In this document: one piece after another, positions 51,001-61,490 of the stretch
How positions within the stretch are numbered: position 1 is the first letter of the stretch
Layout of the letters: each line of letters opens with the position of its first letter
From: Parachlorella kessleri
Taxonomy: Eukaryota > Chlorophyta > Trebouxiophyceae > Chlorellales > Chlorellaceae
Direction of reading: 5' to 3'
Assembly (NCBI GenBank): GCA_001598975.1
Contig: BBXU01001992.1
Location: 1-64,000 of the forward strand
DNA: 64,000 nucleotides
Translations under genes and position numbers: made by a program
The notes under the pieces: model-generated
What the model was told of the DNA's origin: nothing
Databases searched by the model: none
What the model saw: the letters and a program-made list of their open reading frames with translations, nothing else

Positions 51001-51542
51001 GTCCTACACTGCAAGAAGGCTGTCAAGCCCGTTCCAGAGGTACGTCCTTTCCCTCCGTTCCATGAGAACAGCTCCTTACAGCCAGTTCCTTGCTTCTCTT
51101 TCCCACATGCCTTACAGTCAGTTCCTCCTCTGACAGCTTACACAGCAGCCTTCCGCGGGATTTCGCTAACCTGAGAATCAGTCCTGTGTCACTTAAGTCG
51201 CCTGTGCGCAAGAAGGACGACATGGAGTTGTGCCTCAAATGCCGATCCAGGTTGCGTCCGAGCGATCGCAGCCCTGCAGTATGTCCAGGAACACTATTTT
51301 AGCAAAACAACTGGCCAGTGTCTAGTAATTACCGCAGACGCAGCGCTACGAAACAATACCGCACTTGTTGGACAGCCTCCAGCCAGTCGCACGCCCTGAG
51401 AAGTCTGCATCCAGCCCGGTTGTAAGATCTTACTTGAGGATGAACTGAAGCGGTTTGGGGAGGTGATCTTGAGACAGATCAATCTGGCTGACAGGTAGGC
51501 TGATGACTTGGATGGCGGCGCGGCGGGGTGGAAGTTTAGCAT
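42085..51542 (-). CDS. CASTOR/POLLUX (DMI1)-family ion channel homologue
   Basis: Plant members are cation channels of the nuclear envelope needed for symbiotic calcium spiking; bacterial relatives are two-TM RCK channels. 21 exons join in phase to 992 residues. Exon starts: 51542, 51273, 50852, 50262, 49753, 49388, 48930, 48468, 47905, 47368, 46840, 46203, 45790, 45343, 44953, 44430, 44008, 43362, 42951, 42486, 42184. Visible: Ser-rich N-terminus, acidic linker, TM segment GYFAVGVPVVLGCAVLY, pore-side helix FFLGTFTFALILGIISEEVG, then the family motif VREGNYPV followed by GHTLILNWNSQLVPLLRQM (first RCK-like Rossmann domain), VVVLAEHDKEVMDRQL, TTRSGPP, AVQPGVASVW, ELYIRSFPQ, second domain HVFVLEWGADGE, and the C-terminus DRVVVLACE like plant ...VVIAE. 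TTACA at 42033 (TGTAA) follows the stop. The selectivity filter of plant members is not recognisable. Confidence 0.9.
46004..46037. repeat. Perfect 17-bp tandem duplication in a channel intron
   Basis: Two head-to-tail copies of AATCGGATTGGTAAGTA inside the intron between channel exons 12 and 13. Confidence 0.9.
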
Positions 51543-52520
51543 GGCAGTGGCTGCCCTTCCAGAGCAAGTAGAGATGAAAACGTCATCTTAAAGCCTGAGG
51601 AACATTCCGAGAAAGAGCTGGTCAGGCCCAAGAGAAAAGCAGGGTTGCTGAAGCCCAATATGCCATGGCGCACCCCAACTATTTCCATACCCATACTCAA
51701 GTGAACCTGCCCTGTCTCCTTCATGAGGCCCTGTGGAATGATGGACTGCCTGCAAGTGATAGGTTTTATTGACAAAATATGCATGAGGTCACTACCACTT
51801 ACCAGGACCCAACCCAAACCGACTGTGCATCTTGTTCAGCATAAGCGTGTGTGCGAAACTCCAAGCCAGGGAAATACAGGATACTGAGAATGTAATAAGT
51901 TACGCAATCAACGGACGCACATGATACATACACCAGTCTGCCTAAAATGAACAAGGCAGTACAGATCAAACCCATGTCAGGAAGGCGCAGTTTCTGCACA
52001 TGCAGCCCACGCACGACAGGGCCACGTCAGGGCCACAAGACTGTGTGGTGCCTACACCCACAGACTGGACACGACCCTTTGCCTAGCGGTGCAGCTCACG
52101 TCAGGGCAAGTAGGTAGCAGCTCACAAGCGTCCTGGCATTAGTTCCACACCAAGGAGAAATACAAACCTGTACATGGGCTACACAGCACACCAGGGAAAT
52201 GGGACAAGCTCATGCACTTACTCTAGTCAACCTCTGCCACAGGACCCACAACTCCCCACAACACCTAGCTAGATAGCAGCACAACTTTATACACCCTTTG
52301 CTACAGAGACCAACAATCCCCCCAACACCTAGCTAGATAGTTGCACAGGGTCCGAGCTCAAGTTTGCTACAGTGTTTGACGTCAAGGGTCAAGTACCAGA
52401 CAGCTGCAAGACAAAATTTTATTAGCCGGCATGCTACCCAGGCTGCAATAGCGAATCCTAGGGCATGTGCCCTCGCACCAGTGTTTTAAGACTTTCTGGC
52501 GGTTTGCATATTGCAGCATG
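51543..52520. other. Intergenic region between channel start and UBTD gene end
   Basis: 5' flank of the channel gene and 3' flank of the UBTD gene. Contains a roughly 64-bp-period tandem duplication (52235-52380). I looked for exons of a ubiquitin-like domain that could continue the UBTD gene and found none. Confidence 0.5.
52235..52380. repeat. Tandem duplication, about 64-bp period
   Basis: ACACCTAGCTAGATAG occurs at 52261-52276 and 52325-52340, and TTTGCTACAG recurs at the same spacing (about 52298 and 52362). Confidence 0.8.
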
Positions 52521-53478
52521 CTACGTCTGGCTCACCACCACTGGCAGCTCTAGCTGGGCGCTGCGGGTGCTGGGCTTCTTGCCTGCCGCATCCCCGCGGC
52601 TGCTGCCACCCTTGACGAGGTTCGTGGGATCACTGACAACATACTTAGGCAAATCATACTTGCGTCCTGCAGCAGCCAAAGAAAGTCAACATCCAGTTGG
52701 TCCTTATACTACAACAACACGACCGGGAGTTCCACTCTGGTAGCTCTGACACCCCAAGGGCTCATGGTATGCAATGCCACACTCACCAAGCTCGGAATGG
52801 GCACTGGCTTCAGGTCGTTGATGCAACAAGGGGACCAGTCTTGACGCAATGAAGGGACCCTTTTAACCAGGACGCATCCACAATGCTCGCAAAAACGCAA
52901 CCTACCTCTTTCATCATAGCAGACCGTCATGTCCTCAGTGGTAACTATGATGCCGGCGCTCTCAACTATAGTGCGTGCAGTATGAATGTCTGCTTCGCAA
53001 GCTGCTCGCAATGCGTCCCAGATAACTGCAGACACACCAAGGAACGCAACAGTTGCGCTTCACCAATAGTTTGCTGGCAACTACACTGCCAACTGCCAGA
53101 CTGCGTACCACTAGCCGCTCTTCGCACCTCTATCTCCTCCGTAATGTGGTTCTGTGTCCCAAAACTCCTCTCGCATAGCCTGCATACCAGAAGTGCCAAC
53201 ACATCACCACCCAAGCCACGGTCCAGTATTCACTTTCCTTCCTGGCTATGCGCCCAGTCTGGGCTTCCGGGGTGTTCTAAACTTGAACTGCATCATTAGT
53301 AGTCATGCTCTCCTTATGCCTTAGCCGCAAAGCAAGGAAATGATACCGACGGCACCTTCAGCTTTCCCTCCGAAAGGGGTTCGTCAGAACGCCAGCGAGG
53401 CTTCTTGAAGTTTTTCACTCTCGTGCTGAACGTATCCTGTTCGTCCTGAGCAGCTGCTTTACAGCAAGCAAGCCCCAT
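52521..53478 (-). CDS. UBTD: UBTD-type protein: dc-UbP N-terminal domain only
   Basis: UBTD1/2 proteins bind E2 ubiquitin-conjugating enzymes through their dc-UbP N-terminal domain. Four exons (53478-53356, 53179-53128, 53025-52906, 52666-52521) join in phase to 146 residues. Diagnostic segments: FKKPRWRSDEPLSEGKL, REEFWDTEPHYGGDR, VIWDALRAACEADIHTA, MTVCYDERGRKYDLP, matching the KPKWKSD / EFWDT / IWDAL / CYDELGxxYxLP order of animal UBTD. The start MGLACCK has Gly2 and two Cys, as expected for N-myristoylation plus S-acylation. The protein ends ...LELPVVVSQT directly after the dc-UbP domain, so the C-terminal ubiquitin-like domain of animal proteins (about 230 residues) is missing. A GTGAGC near the end could in principle be a donor to an unseen exon. 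Confidence 0.88.
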
Positions 53479-55516
53479 ACTCAACCTTGCGGTCCTAAAC
53501 ACGTGTCCTATTTACTAAGTTCAGCCTCCTTGTTGAGCTGCGTTACAAGAAACGTGCTCGCGATCCCAATCATTGCTTATGAATGCAACTGAGCTGACGA
53601 AGGAAAGAGAACACATGGGTATGCTGTGCATGCTTTGCAGGTCAAGAGAAAGAGTTTCTTCTGTTGTATCTATTTCTAATTAATTAAGTGTAGCTAGCAC
53701 CTGCATTGGAGGATGGCATCTGCTGCAGTGAGATGATGTTACCATGTCACCCAAGTACCTTGTTCTCTGCTTGCAGCGAAGATGATAGGTAGAACCTGCT
53801 TAACGCTTAGGTGGGTATATTTTTAGCAAGCAAACTGCAAGTACCCAGCCACTCACTAGGCAAGTGTGACCATGGCGGAGCCAATGGAGGTGAAGTCTTG
53901 CTTGGTGGCCTGCAGCAAGACAAGGCGTGCAGCATTAGACTGATAGCACCCCCTCAGGCAGCACCGCTTCTATGTGTGCTGCAACTTGCCACCGCGTGCA
54001 ACAACTACCCAACTTTGCTGGAAGACCAAGCTTACTCGCTCGGCGAGTTTCGGTGGCGTTGGCAGATGTGCAGGCTGGGACCACTGGGCATGCGCCCCTG
54101 CCTCCACATAAAAATGCTGTTTGTAAGGGTGGCAGGGAGTGCGAAACGAGATATTGGGGCTGGATGCCAGTAGGCTCCTGGGTCTTGCTCGAGTTCTAAT
54201 CCAGTAGTTTTCTCCCATGCACAAGCTAAGGCCACTGATAGAGCAAGGTGCCGCTGAAAATGGTGCAGGGTGATGTACTGGGTGCCATCATGGAAGCACC
54301 TGTTCAAGCTCGGCTGGCTCGTGCCCACACCAGCAAGCCCGGCCCTATCACAACTTGTGATGACTGAAGTGTGGTGCAAGGGTGGGGTTGATCATTGCAG
54401 GATTGGTCTATGCACACCGCCACTCTGTGGCCTTGCCGTCCTTCCTCCTGAAAGGAAACAGGTTGCACCAACTCTAGGGCATACGCAGGCAAAACTCCAA
54501 AATCAATGTCACGACTTGGTCCTAACCTATCACGCCAGGGGTTGACCCAACAGGGCAGCCTGGAGCCAGCATCCACATCAGGCCGAGACTTCCTGTCCCC
54601 CAAATAACCTACCAGGGTAGCCAGCTCACTTGCCAATGAGAATGTACCAACTGCCACTGGCAAAAGCAAAAGGCAGGTAGGCAAATGCAGACAGCTGTCA
54701 GACAGTATCAGTGTAGGAACCCTAGTCTAAGTGCTAAGTACCGCTGGCATAGGCAACATCTTGTTGTGTTCTAGGGAGGAGAAGTGAATGCACAGCATGC
54801 AAGAATCCAACACAGCAGGAGACCCTGCTGTCTTCCAAACAGTGCGAAGGGGTCCTGGAAATGAACAAGGTTAAAATGTGAAGAGAGAAAGAGAATATTA
54901 CTGTAGGAAAGGGATAATAGAGGGCAAACCCGCCGCCCGCACCAATCTGCTGTGTTCTGTAAAGGAGAAGTGCTTGCACGCCATGCAACAGTTCCAGCAC
55001 AACCAGGGAGCCCTGCCATCTTTCAAAGCAGTGCCAAGGGATCCTGATCCAGGTAAAACTCTTAAGAGAGAAAGCGTTTACTGCTGCAGGAAGGGAACTA
55101 TAGAGGGCCAACCCCTACACCCACCCACCAGTGCATGGAAGAGGTACGGTAACTGAACGTCAGATTGTCAGCAAGGCAAAGCAGATAGCAAGAAAAATCG
55201 CCCCCAGATGAACATGGCAACGGCCAAACATCAGGAAAGCGGCTTGCAGGAATAGTGAGTGTTAGCACGGGGTTGAGACATACCTAACATATGTAGGTAT
55301 GTAAGGTTTGGAACGAGCTTTGTACGGTATGAGACGCGTTTCAAGGTGCACAGATGCACCCACACTCTCAACATGCCACATCGCGGCCAGGTCCTGAACA
55401 GTGCTGACACCAGGGTAGCTACCCACCACTAAATACCTGCGCTCTCATTACACAACCAGTTCTGACGGCACAACCAGCCAGGCTGGGCCTGTGCTGCACC
55501 TACTGCTAGCCCATTC
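53479..55516. other. Intergenic region, about 2 kb, with tandem repeat
   Basis: 5' flank of the UBTD gene and 3' flank of the GARP gene. Contains a diverged 186-bp tandem duplication (54765-55135). TTACA at 55448-55452 is a minus-strand TGTAA. Open frames such as 53811-54173 show no family features. No gene called. Confidence 0.5.
54765..55135. repeat. Diverged tandem duplication, about 186-bp period
   Basis: Two units start at TGTGTTCTAGGGAGGAGAAG (54765) and TGTGTTCTGTAAAGGAGAAG (54951). They share in order GCATGCAA-type, CCCTGC(T/C)(G/A)TCTT, AAGAGAGAAAG, AGGAA(A/G)GG and ATAGAGGGC(A/C)AACCC blocks. Neither unit keeps an open frame across its length, so this is probably a decayed non-coding element. 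Confidence 0.8.
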
Positions 55517-56026
55517 CTAGCTCTTGCCAGCGGGTGGTGCTGCCATGCCTGGCAACTCCGCTGACCCAGCCGGCTGGCCCTCCTGCCGCTCTCCCGAGCT
55601 GCTGGCTCCCGCACCGCCTCGCTGCTCGGTAGCACCGCTCCTGCCGGCCTGGGCTGCCGCGGCCGTCTGCTGCGAGCCAGGCCTGCCAGTCGCATCCGAG
55701 CTGCCATCCGCTGCGGCTTGAGCTAGTGGCCCTTGCAATGGCTGCTGTTGCTGCTGCTCACTATGGTCTTGCTCAACCTCTTGCTGCTGCTGCTTGACCG
55801 CTTGTTCCTGCTCGCCCTGCTGCCGCCCATGCCCATCTTGCTGCTGCTGCTGCTGCTGCTGCACCCTGTGTCCACCGTGGCGCTGCTGCTGCTGGGCCTG
55901 CCCCTCCTGCTGCTGCTGTGCCTCTTGGGCTGCTGGCGAGTACGCAGTCAGGCTTTCGTGGCTCTCCTTATCCCGGGGGGCCGTGCGGTCTCGTTCGTCT
56001 TCCCTCGAAGCCATCGTTGTTCCCAT
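55517..56026 (-). CDS. Gln-rich open frame: separate small gene or alternative last exon of the GARP gene
   Basis: 170 codons from ATG 56026 to the stop at 55517, rich in Gln runs, Glu, Ser and Ala, and predicted disordered. Composition matches the adjacent GARP exons. A CTGTAG acceptor-like site lies just before CAAATG, which would join in phase 0. A minus-strand TGTAA (55448-55452) lies about 65 nt after the stop, as expected for a terminal exon. Either the GARP transcript has this as an alternative terminal exon, or it is chance coding in a CAG-rich region. No domain seen. Confidence 0.45.
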   Translation of the reverse strand: MGTTMASREDERDRTAPRDKESHESLTAYSPAAQEAQQQQEGQAQQQQRHGGHRVQQQQQQQQDGHGRQQGEQEQAVKQQQQEVEQDHSEQQQQQPLQGPLAQAAADGSSDATGRPGSQQTAAAAQAGRSGATEQRGGAGASSSGERQEGQPAGSAELPGMAAPPAGKS

Positions 56027-56238
56027 TTGCTACAGCACGCAGTGACAACACAACTGAAGCTGGGCTCGATCCGACCACAGCAGCTTTGGCATGCACACAT
56101 CAGGGTCGTGTGCATGTGGATACACACTTACAAGAGGCAGCCAGGCATGGACGGTCGAATACGCACAAACGACTGCACTTGCATGAGCGGCAAGCCCTGC
56201 GGCCCAAGCATGTAGATAGCCAAGGAACGACAGGCGGG

Positions 56239-59200
56239 TCAGGCTGCAATCCCAATGTGTGCAAAGCCACTCTGGTAAACGAGCTCCCTGCCAACCTGCA
56301 AAAAGCGTTGCAGCACCGCGATGGCTTCCCCTGTGGACGGCTCTGCTTGGCCGCTGAGCGGGCCAGCAGCCATCCCTCCCAGGCTTGGTTGATACCCAGG
56401 GAAAGAACCGCCCTGCTGCTGCTGCTGCTGCTGCTGGTGCTGGTTGTGGTGGTGGTGTGGCTGCAGAGCATATGGAGATGTTGGCTGCCTCCCAAAGAAA
56501 GAGGCAGCGCCCGCAGGCTCCCCCTGCTGCTGCTGCTGTGCAGGCGCCAACGCCTGCAGGGAAGGCAGGTGGTAAGGACTCTGCTGAGACCCTTGGCCGG
56601 GCGGGAGACTGGAGGCCAGCGCGGCGATGGCTTGCAGCTGCTCCCGGGCCCCCGGGTGTGCCAATGCCTGCTGCAGCAGTGGCAGCAGCTCCTGCAGCTG
56701 GCCCATCACGCTGGAGGCAGTCCCAGGCGGCACCTCCCACGCCATGCCGCTGACACCGTGCGTGGGCCCCGCCATCCCCCGTGGCGGGAAAGGGCCTGGC
56801 TGGGGCTGCTGTTGCAGCAGGGGCTGCTCCCTTGGGGCAAGGCGCAGCGAGGCGGGGGGCACCAGGGGCCCCAAGCCAGGAGCCATGTGGGCGGTGCCGG
56901 CAAGCCCAGTGCCCGACCTGGCCTGGGCTGCTTCAAGCACTGGCTGTGGGGCTGCCCCTGGCGCTCGACCCTGCTGCTGCTGCTGCCACTGCTGCGGCTC
57001 ATCAATCTGCTGCCTCTGCTGGTCGTGGAACGCGGAGGCCAGGCGCAACACCTGGGCCCCTAGCGAGTCCAGCCGGGCATGCAGTCCATGCAGCGCCTAC
57101 AGGCGGGCAACGAATTGTTACAACCAGCGCAGCTGGGGGCACCTGCCACCATTACCGCGTGGGGATTGAGGTACGTCTGGGAGCGCAAGCACCCACCAGC
57201 CATGTCCACTGACCTGGCTCACATCATAAGGTGTTGGTTGAAAACGCAGGACACTCTACTTACCTAATCTAATTGCCTAGCATCACAGAGCAAGGGCCAT
57301 GTCTTCCGAGAGACTCTCCCATAAGGATCTGCCATCTGCACCTCTCAATATCCCTCTCACTAACCCTGCTGAAGAGTGCGCCGCAAAATGCTCAGGGCGA
57401 TGCCTCGGCACACGTCCTGCTCACCTGCATATGCTCCAGGATCTCCTGCTGCACGCGGTACTGCTGCGCTGCCAGCATCGCAATGCCCTGCAGCAGCCCG
57501 TAGCTGCCCTCCTCACAGTCCTCCTCGTCTGCCCCACCACCCCCGCTCTGCAGCTCGCCCACCAAGGACCCACCCACAGCTGCTGCTGCTATGGCCCCGG
57601 ACGCGGGGTCCCCTGGCATGGATGTTGACGTCACTGCAGCCCCTGGCGGCGCGAGGGATGGCATGGCGCCCGGCCCAGCCACCCCACCATCACCTGGCGG
57701 GCCAGCCATGGTGGAGAGCCAGGTAGCCATGGATGCGGGTGCACCCACCAGGCCAGGCGGCGGCGGCGGCAGCGGCAGCCTCCAGGGGCCCTGAGGCGGC
57801 GGCCCCAGGGGGGCGGGGCCTCTGGGGCCCTGAGCCAAGGGCAAGCTGGCATCCAGGGGGTCCGCTGCCTGAGGTGGAAGGGGGCGTGGCGAATCCTGCG
57901 GCGACCCTGGCTGCCGGGCAGGACCCAGGTGCCCACCAGGCCCCGCCACAAACCCCGGCGGCTCACCCCAGAACGGCCGTCCCGGGGGAGGCCCACCAGC
58001 GCCAGACCAGAGGGGCTGCTGCTGCTGCCCCAGCGGCCCTAGCCAGGGCTGCTGCTGCTGCTGCTGGTCACGCAATGCCTGCGACGTCCCTGCTGGCTGC
58101 TGCTGCGGCTGGCCCAGCAGCGATTGCAGGCTGAGGAGGCTGGCTCCCAGCTCCTGGGCCGGCCGGTGGCGCTTGGCTGCGGGTGGCTGCATGCCTCCCA
58201 GGGGCGCTGCCAGGCTGGTGGGGTAGCCCCAGCCCGGCAGGGGTGGGTCCCTGCAACCAAGCAGTGAGGACCATGTGAGGTAAGCAGCTTTCGGGCCAGT
58301 AGGCGTCCCTCTGCGGGCCAGTTAGGCGGTGGCTGGGCAGTAAAATGCATAGCAAAGGGGACCTCTGCCAGTTCAAGCCGGCATGTATGATCAGGGAAGA
58401 TAACACCATGGCAGACTCCAGCAGCGCACACGGCTGCCACCAACAAGCCGTTCTGTTCAGCCCGGCGATGCAGACGCAAGTTGCTCGGTTGTACATGAAC
58501 CGCCTCTCCCAGCATATGCATTCACTTTGTTCAGTTCCAGCCATGCCGACCTCCAGGCCAGGGAGCTGCACCCCACAACTCCCACCCGCTGATGGCTCCC
58601 TGGCCAGCAAACAGTGAGCCAGCACGGCTCCTCACCAACAACCACATGCCCAGGAAGCAGCCACCCACTACTCTCACCTGCTAATGGCGCCCTGGCTGGC
58701 AGACAGTGGGCGCGGCGCGGCTCCCTGGCTGGGAGCTTCTGACGGTCCGCCGCCTTGGTTTAACAAGCGCTGGCGGTGCCGCTGTAGGTGTGACTTGATC
58801 TGCGTGGTGGTCACGACCGTGCTGCGCATGAAGCCCTTGATGTTCTTTGGGCGCGCCACAAAAGCCCCTCCGCACTGCGTTCAAGAGATACCCAAAGGGC
58901 AACTGAGGTTGCAAGCCGCAGGGGTTGCGAGTGTCAGGCTAGCCACCAAACACTGCACAGCGTCACATCAACAAGTCAGGACACTCTTGTCCTTCGTCAA
59001 GCTGGGTCCTAGCATAATAGAGGCACAGATAGCCGCAGGCATGCACTGGGCGTGGCCCTGGTGGGCAGCAAGGGTGCACTGGTGCGCGGCCTACCCTATC
59101 TACTGCTTGCAGGAAGTCCTGGTGCAGGTCATCTGCGGGGGAGCAGTGCTTCACGTGGGTTAAGGCTAGCCTCAAGTGGTCAGGACAGGGCTGGCCATCG

Positions 59201-59407
59201 GTGGGCCCCGTGCGACCCCCCAGTGGCAAGCCCACCGAAGTCCCTGCTGCTCTATGTTCTGTAACCCGGCATAGCACCGCAGTCCTCACCTGTCCAGAGG
59301 ATGGCGTTGCCAGTGTTTGCGTAAGGGGCTGACGCTTCCTGGGGGTTGGAAATGTTGGCCCCACTCGAACCCATCGGACCGTCCAGCGCCTCTCTCTGGC
59401 CCTCCAT
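56239..59407 (-). CDS. GARP (G2-like Myb) transcription factor with Gln-rich regions
   Basis: Plant-lineage DNA-binding factor (relatives: ARR-B, PHR, LUX and algal ROC15/ROC75). Exons 59407-59290, 59132-59095, 58874-58678, 58250-57425 and 57096-56239 join in phase to 678 residues. The GARP domain is split over three exons: NAILWTDDLHQDFLQAVDR, then CGGAFVARPKNIKGFM, then TTTQIKSHLQRHRQ, matching W-T-x-x-LH-x-x-F-x-x-AV ... PK-I ... M ... SHLQ-x-HR. Exon 2 is only 38 nt. The rest is Pro/Gln/Gly-rich with polyQ and His tracts. A predicted helix RVQQEILEHMQALHGLHARL spans the exon 4/5 junction and could dimerise. Minus-strand TGTAA at 56128-56132 follows this stop. The start is the first ATG in frame, and an upstream exon is possible. 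Confidence 0.87.
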
Positions 59408-61490
59408 CTGAAATTGTCTGGCTGCAGGCGGAGCTGGGTTTGCTGCCCAGGTGGCAGGGGTTCATACCACAAGCTCGACGCCTGCAGCCTCTCCTGACCC
59501 TAAAACGACTACCATGCACATCTATATGTCATGACAGCCCCCTCGGAGGTGCGTCAAGCTAGCTCGTGCCTCCAGGCTGGTGCAAAAGGCTACACGCCAC
59601 TGCGGCGGAGGCTACCGCGCAGTCTTCAGACTACTGCTTGAAGAGTGGCACGGGTTTGACCGCCAGCTCGGTTCAAGATGACACCCGCGGTGCGGCTAAA
59701 GAATAAACTGTGTGACTTGCAATACGGACTCACGTCAGAATGGTCCCGCCCCAAGCATAAACCCCCTTGCAACCTGAAATCGAATCTTTCTTGTAGCAGA
59801 CTCCGCCTTCTCACCCCAAATGCCCGTAGGGCACATGGCGCCTCTTGGCTTCTTGCTCTTTCTCATATGGCTCTAACCCATCAACATCCACGGTCGTTCA
59901 GTTGCTCTTGGGCACAGATGACATGATTGAAATATATTACAAGAGGCCAGTAGACCCAACCTTACTCTAGAGCAGTGCAACTGGTGAATATCTGCAGTTG
60001 TACCACACCTCCAGCCTACAGAAGAGCAGCTATCCCTGCGCCAACGGTGCTGCTCATCTGCTCAGAGCTTTAGTCCACCTGGGTCGTAGGGGGAATGGCT
60101 GGACAATCTCGTGTTCAGTTAAAAAGGCCCCATCCTGGCACTCAGGTGCTGGGCTGTCACCACCAGGCAGGACACACTCTCCGCTGCCCGTGTCTGGGCC
60201 AGTAGTAGTTCCAGCTACTTGTCTAGCCCACACTGTAACCGGCGCAAGCTGCTCGCGAGCTATCCTGTAAGCAAGCAACAACAATATATTAAACATAGCT
60301 TGCGCCGTGATCCACACAGCGTGGCTCTCTGTGCGTGTTACATATTAAAACTGGCCGGCTACAACAAAACCCAAGTGCGCAGTGCACCACCATCTCACAG
60401 CCAGTGCTTCTACTGCAAATTATGTGGCTGCGGGCAGAAGAACCACATACGAGGACAGCCATAGTCGTGCCAGCCAACACATTGTGTGAAATGTAGGTTG
60501 GACAGGTACAAAGTCACACGCTGGTCACAGGCGGCGGGGACACTGCTGCCTCGCTTCTGAGTATAGGACGCCAGCCAGGGAACACAGAGTCTCATGGTGC
60601 TCCTCCCACCTGTAGGCTGCTGGTCCGCCCACCAGGGCGTTTTGACCAGTTGTGGCTGGCACACGCCAGCTTCCTCCCTGGGGTTCTGTGTACGGGATGC
60701 ACCTGTCCCCCAGGCACAAGGGGTGGGCGTGGTATCATGGCAAACCACATGCCAAAATTCCGGATCGCAAGCTTGCACCATGCAGAGGACAGGAATTCCC
60801 TGCAGGCCGAGTCGATCAAGCCAAGCCTGCTGCTGGCCATCCCTGTCTGCTGCACGCTGCACCGATCCGCAAATCAAGTTTTCTATAAGCTTTCCGGTAT
60901 GAGATCAGGTGGGCTGTGAGAGACTAAGGCAGGGGTCCATCGACATCCAATGCCACGGTATAGCCTCGAGTGTTGAGCCTTCTAATGTCTGAAAGGGCGG
61001 TGACCGGGAATCATGAAGACTTGAGATGTGGGACAATGGGGGAGCCTCAGCAGTGTTAAGTCCTTACCGCAAAGACGAACATTCTCCCAGGCAAAGAATT
61101 ATACCTTGCCTCCGCTGACAGCCGCATCCAGTACACTGTGCGCCCACAGAAAGTGGGTTTATTTGTTTCCTAAGGACGATTTATCCAGTCTCTACATATC
61201 CTGGCACCACTTGCTGCACCCATACCACTACAGAAGCCTCGCCAGGGGGACAGACAGGCAGCGTGAGGAACCTCTTACACCACCATCCAGGTTGCCTTTG
61301 GCGAGTAGGCAGGGAAGGTGAGGGCTTCTTTCCAAGTGTCAGGACACGTGCCAGTCACTGGACTCACTTCAGGGTATCTAAAACCGTGCAATGTATATCT
61401 TGCCAAGAAGAAGGGCAGCTGCGAATAACTAAGATTGAAAATGCTAGAAGTTGACACCCTACACACCACGGGGAAGGGAAGCCACTTAGA
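59408..61490. other. Intergenic region, about 2 kb
   Basis: 5' flank of the GARP gene and 3' flank of separase. Minus-strand TGTAA (TTACA at 61275-61279) lies 212 nt after the separase stop. Open frames on both strands (for example 60410-60877) show no recognisable features. No repeat or RNA gene recognised. Confidence 0.5.

Noticed and set aside
51116..51170. Alternative donor (CTGACT|GTAAGG) for channel exon 2
   Set aside because: It ends in phase 0 and does not fit the TGCAG acceptor of exon 3; the GTTAGC donor at 51170 gives phase 2 and a continuous frame.
55918..57063. 381-codon plus-strand frame rich in Leu runs
   Set aside because: Antisense of CAG-encoded Gln tracts of the GARP factor; the poly-Leu is the shadow of CTG repeats.
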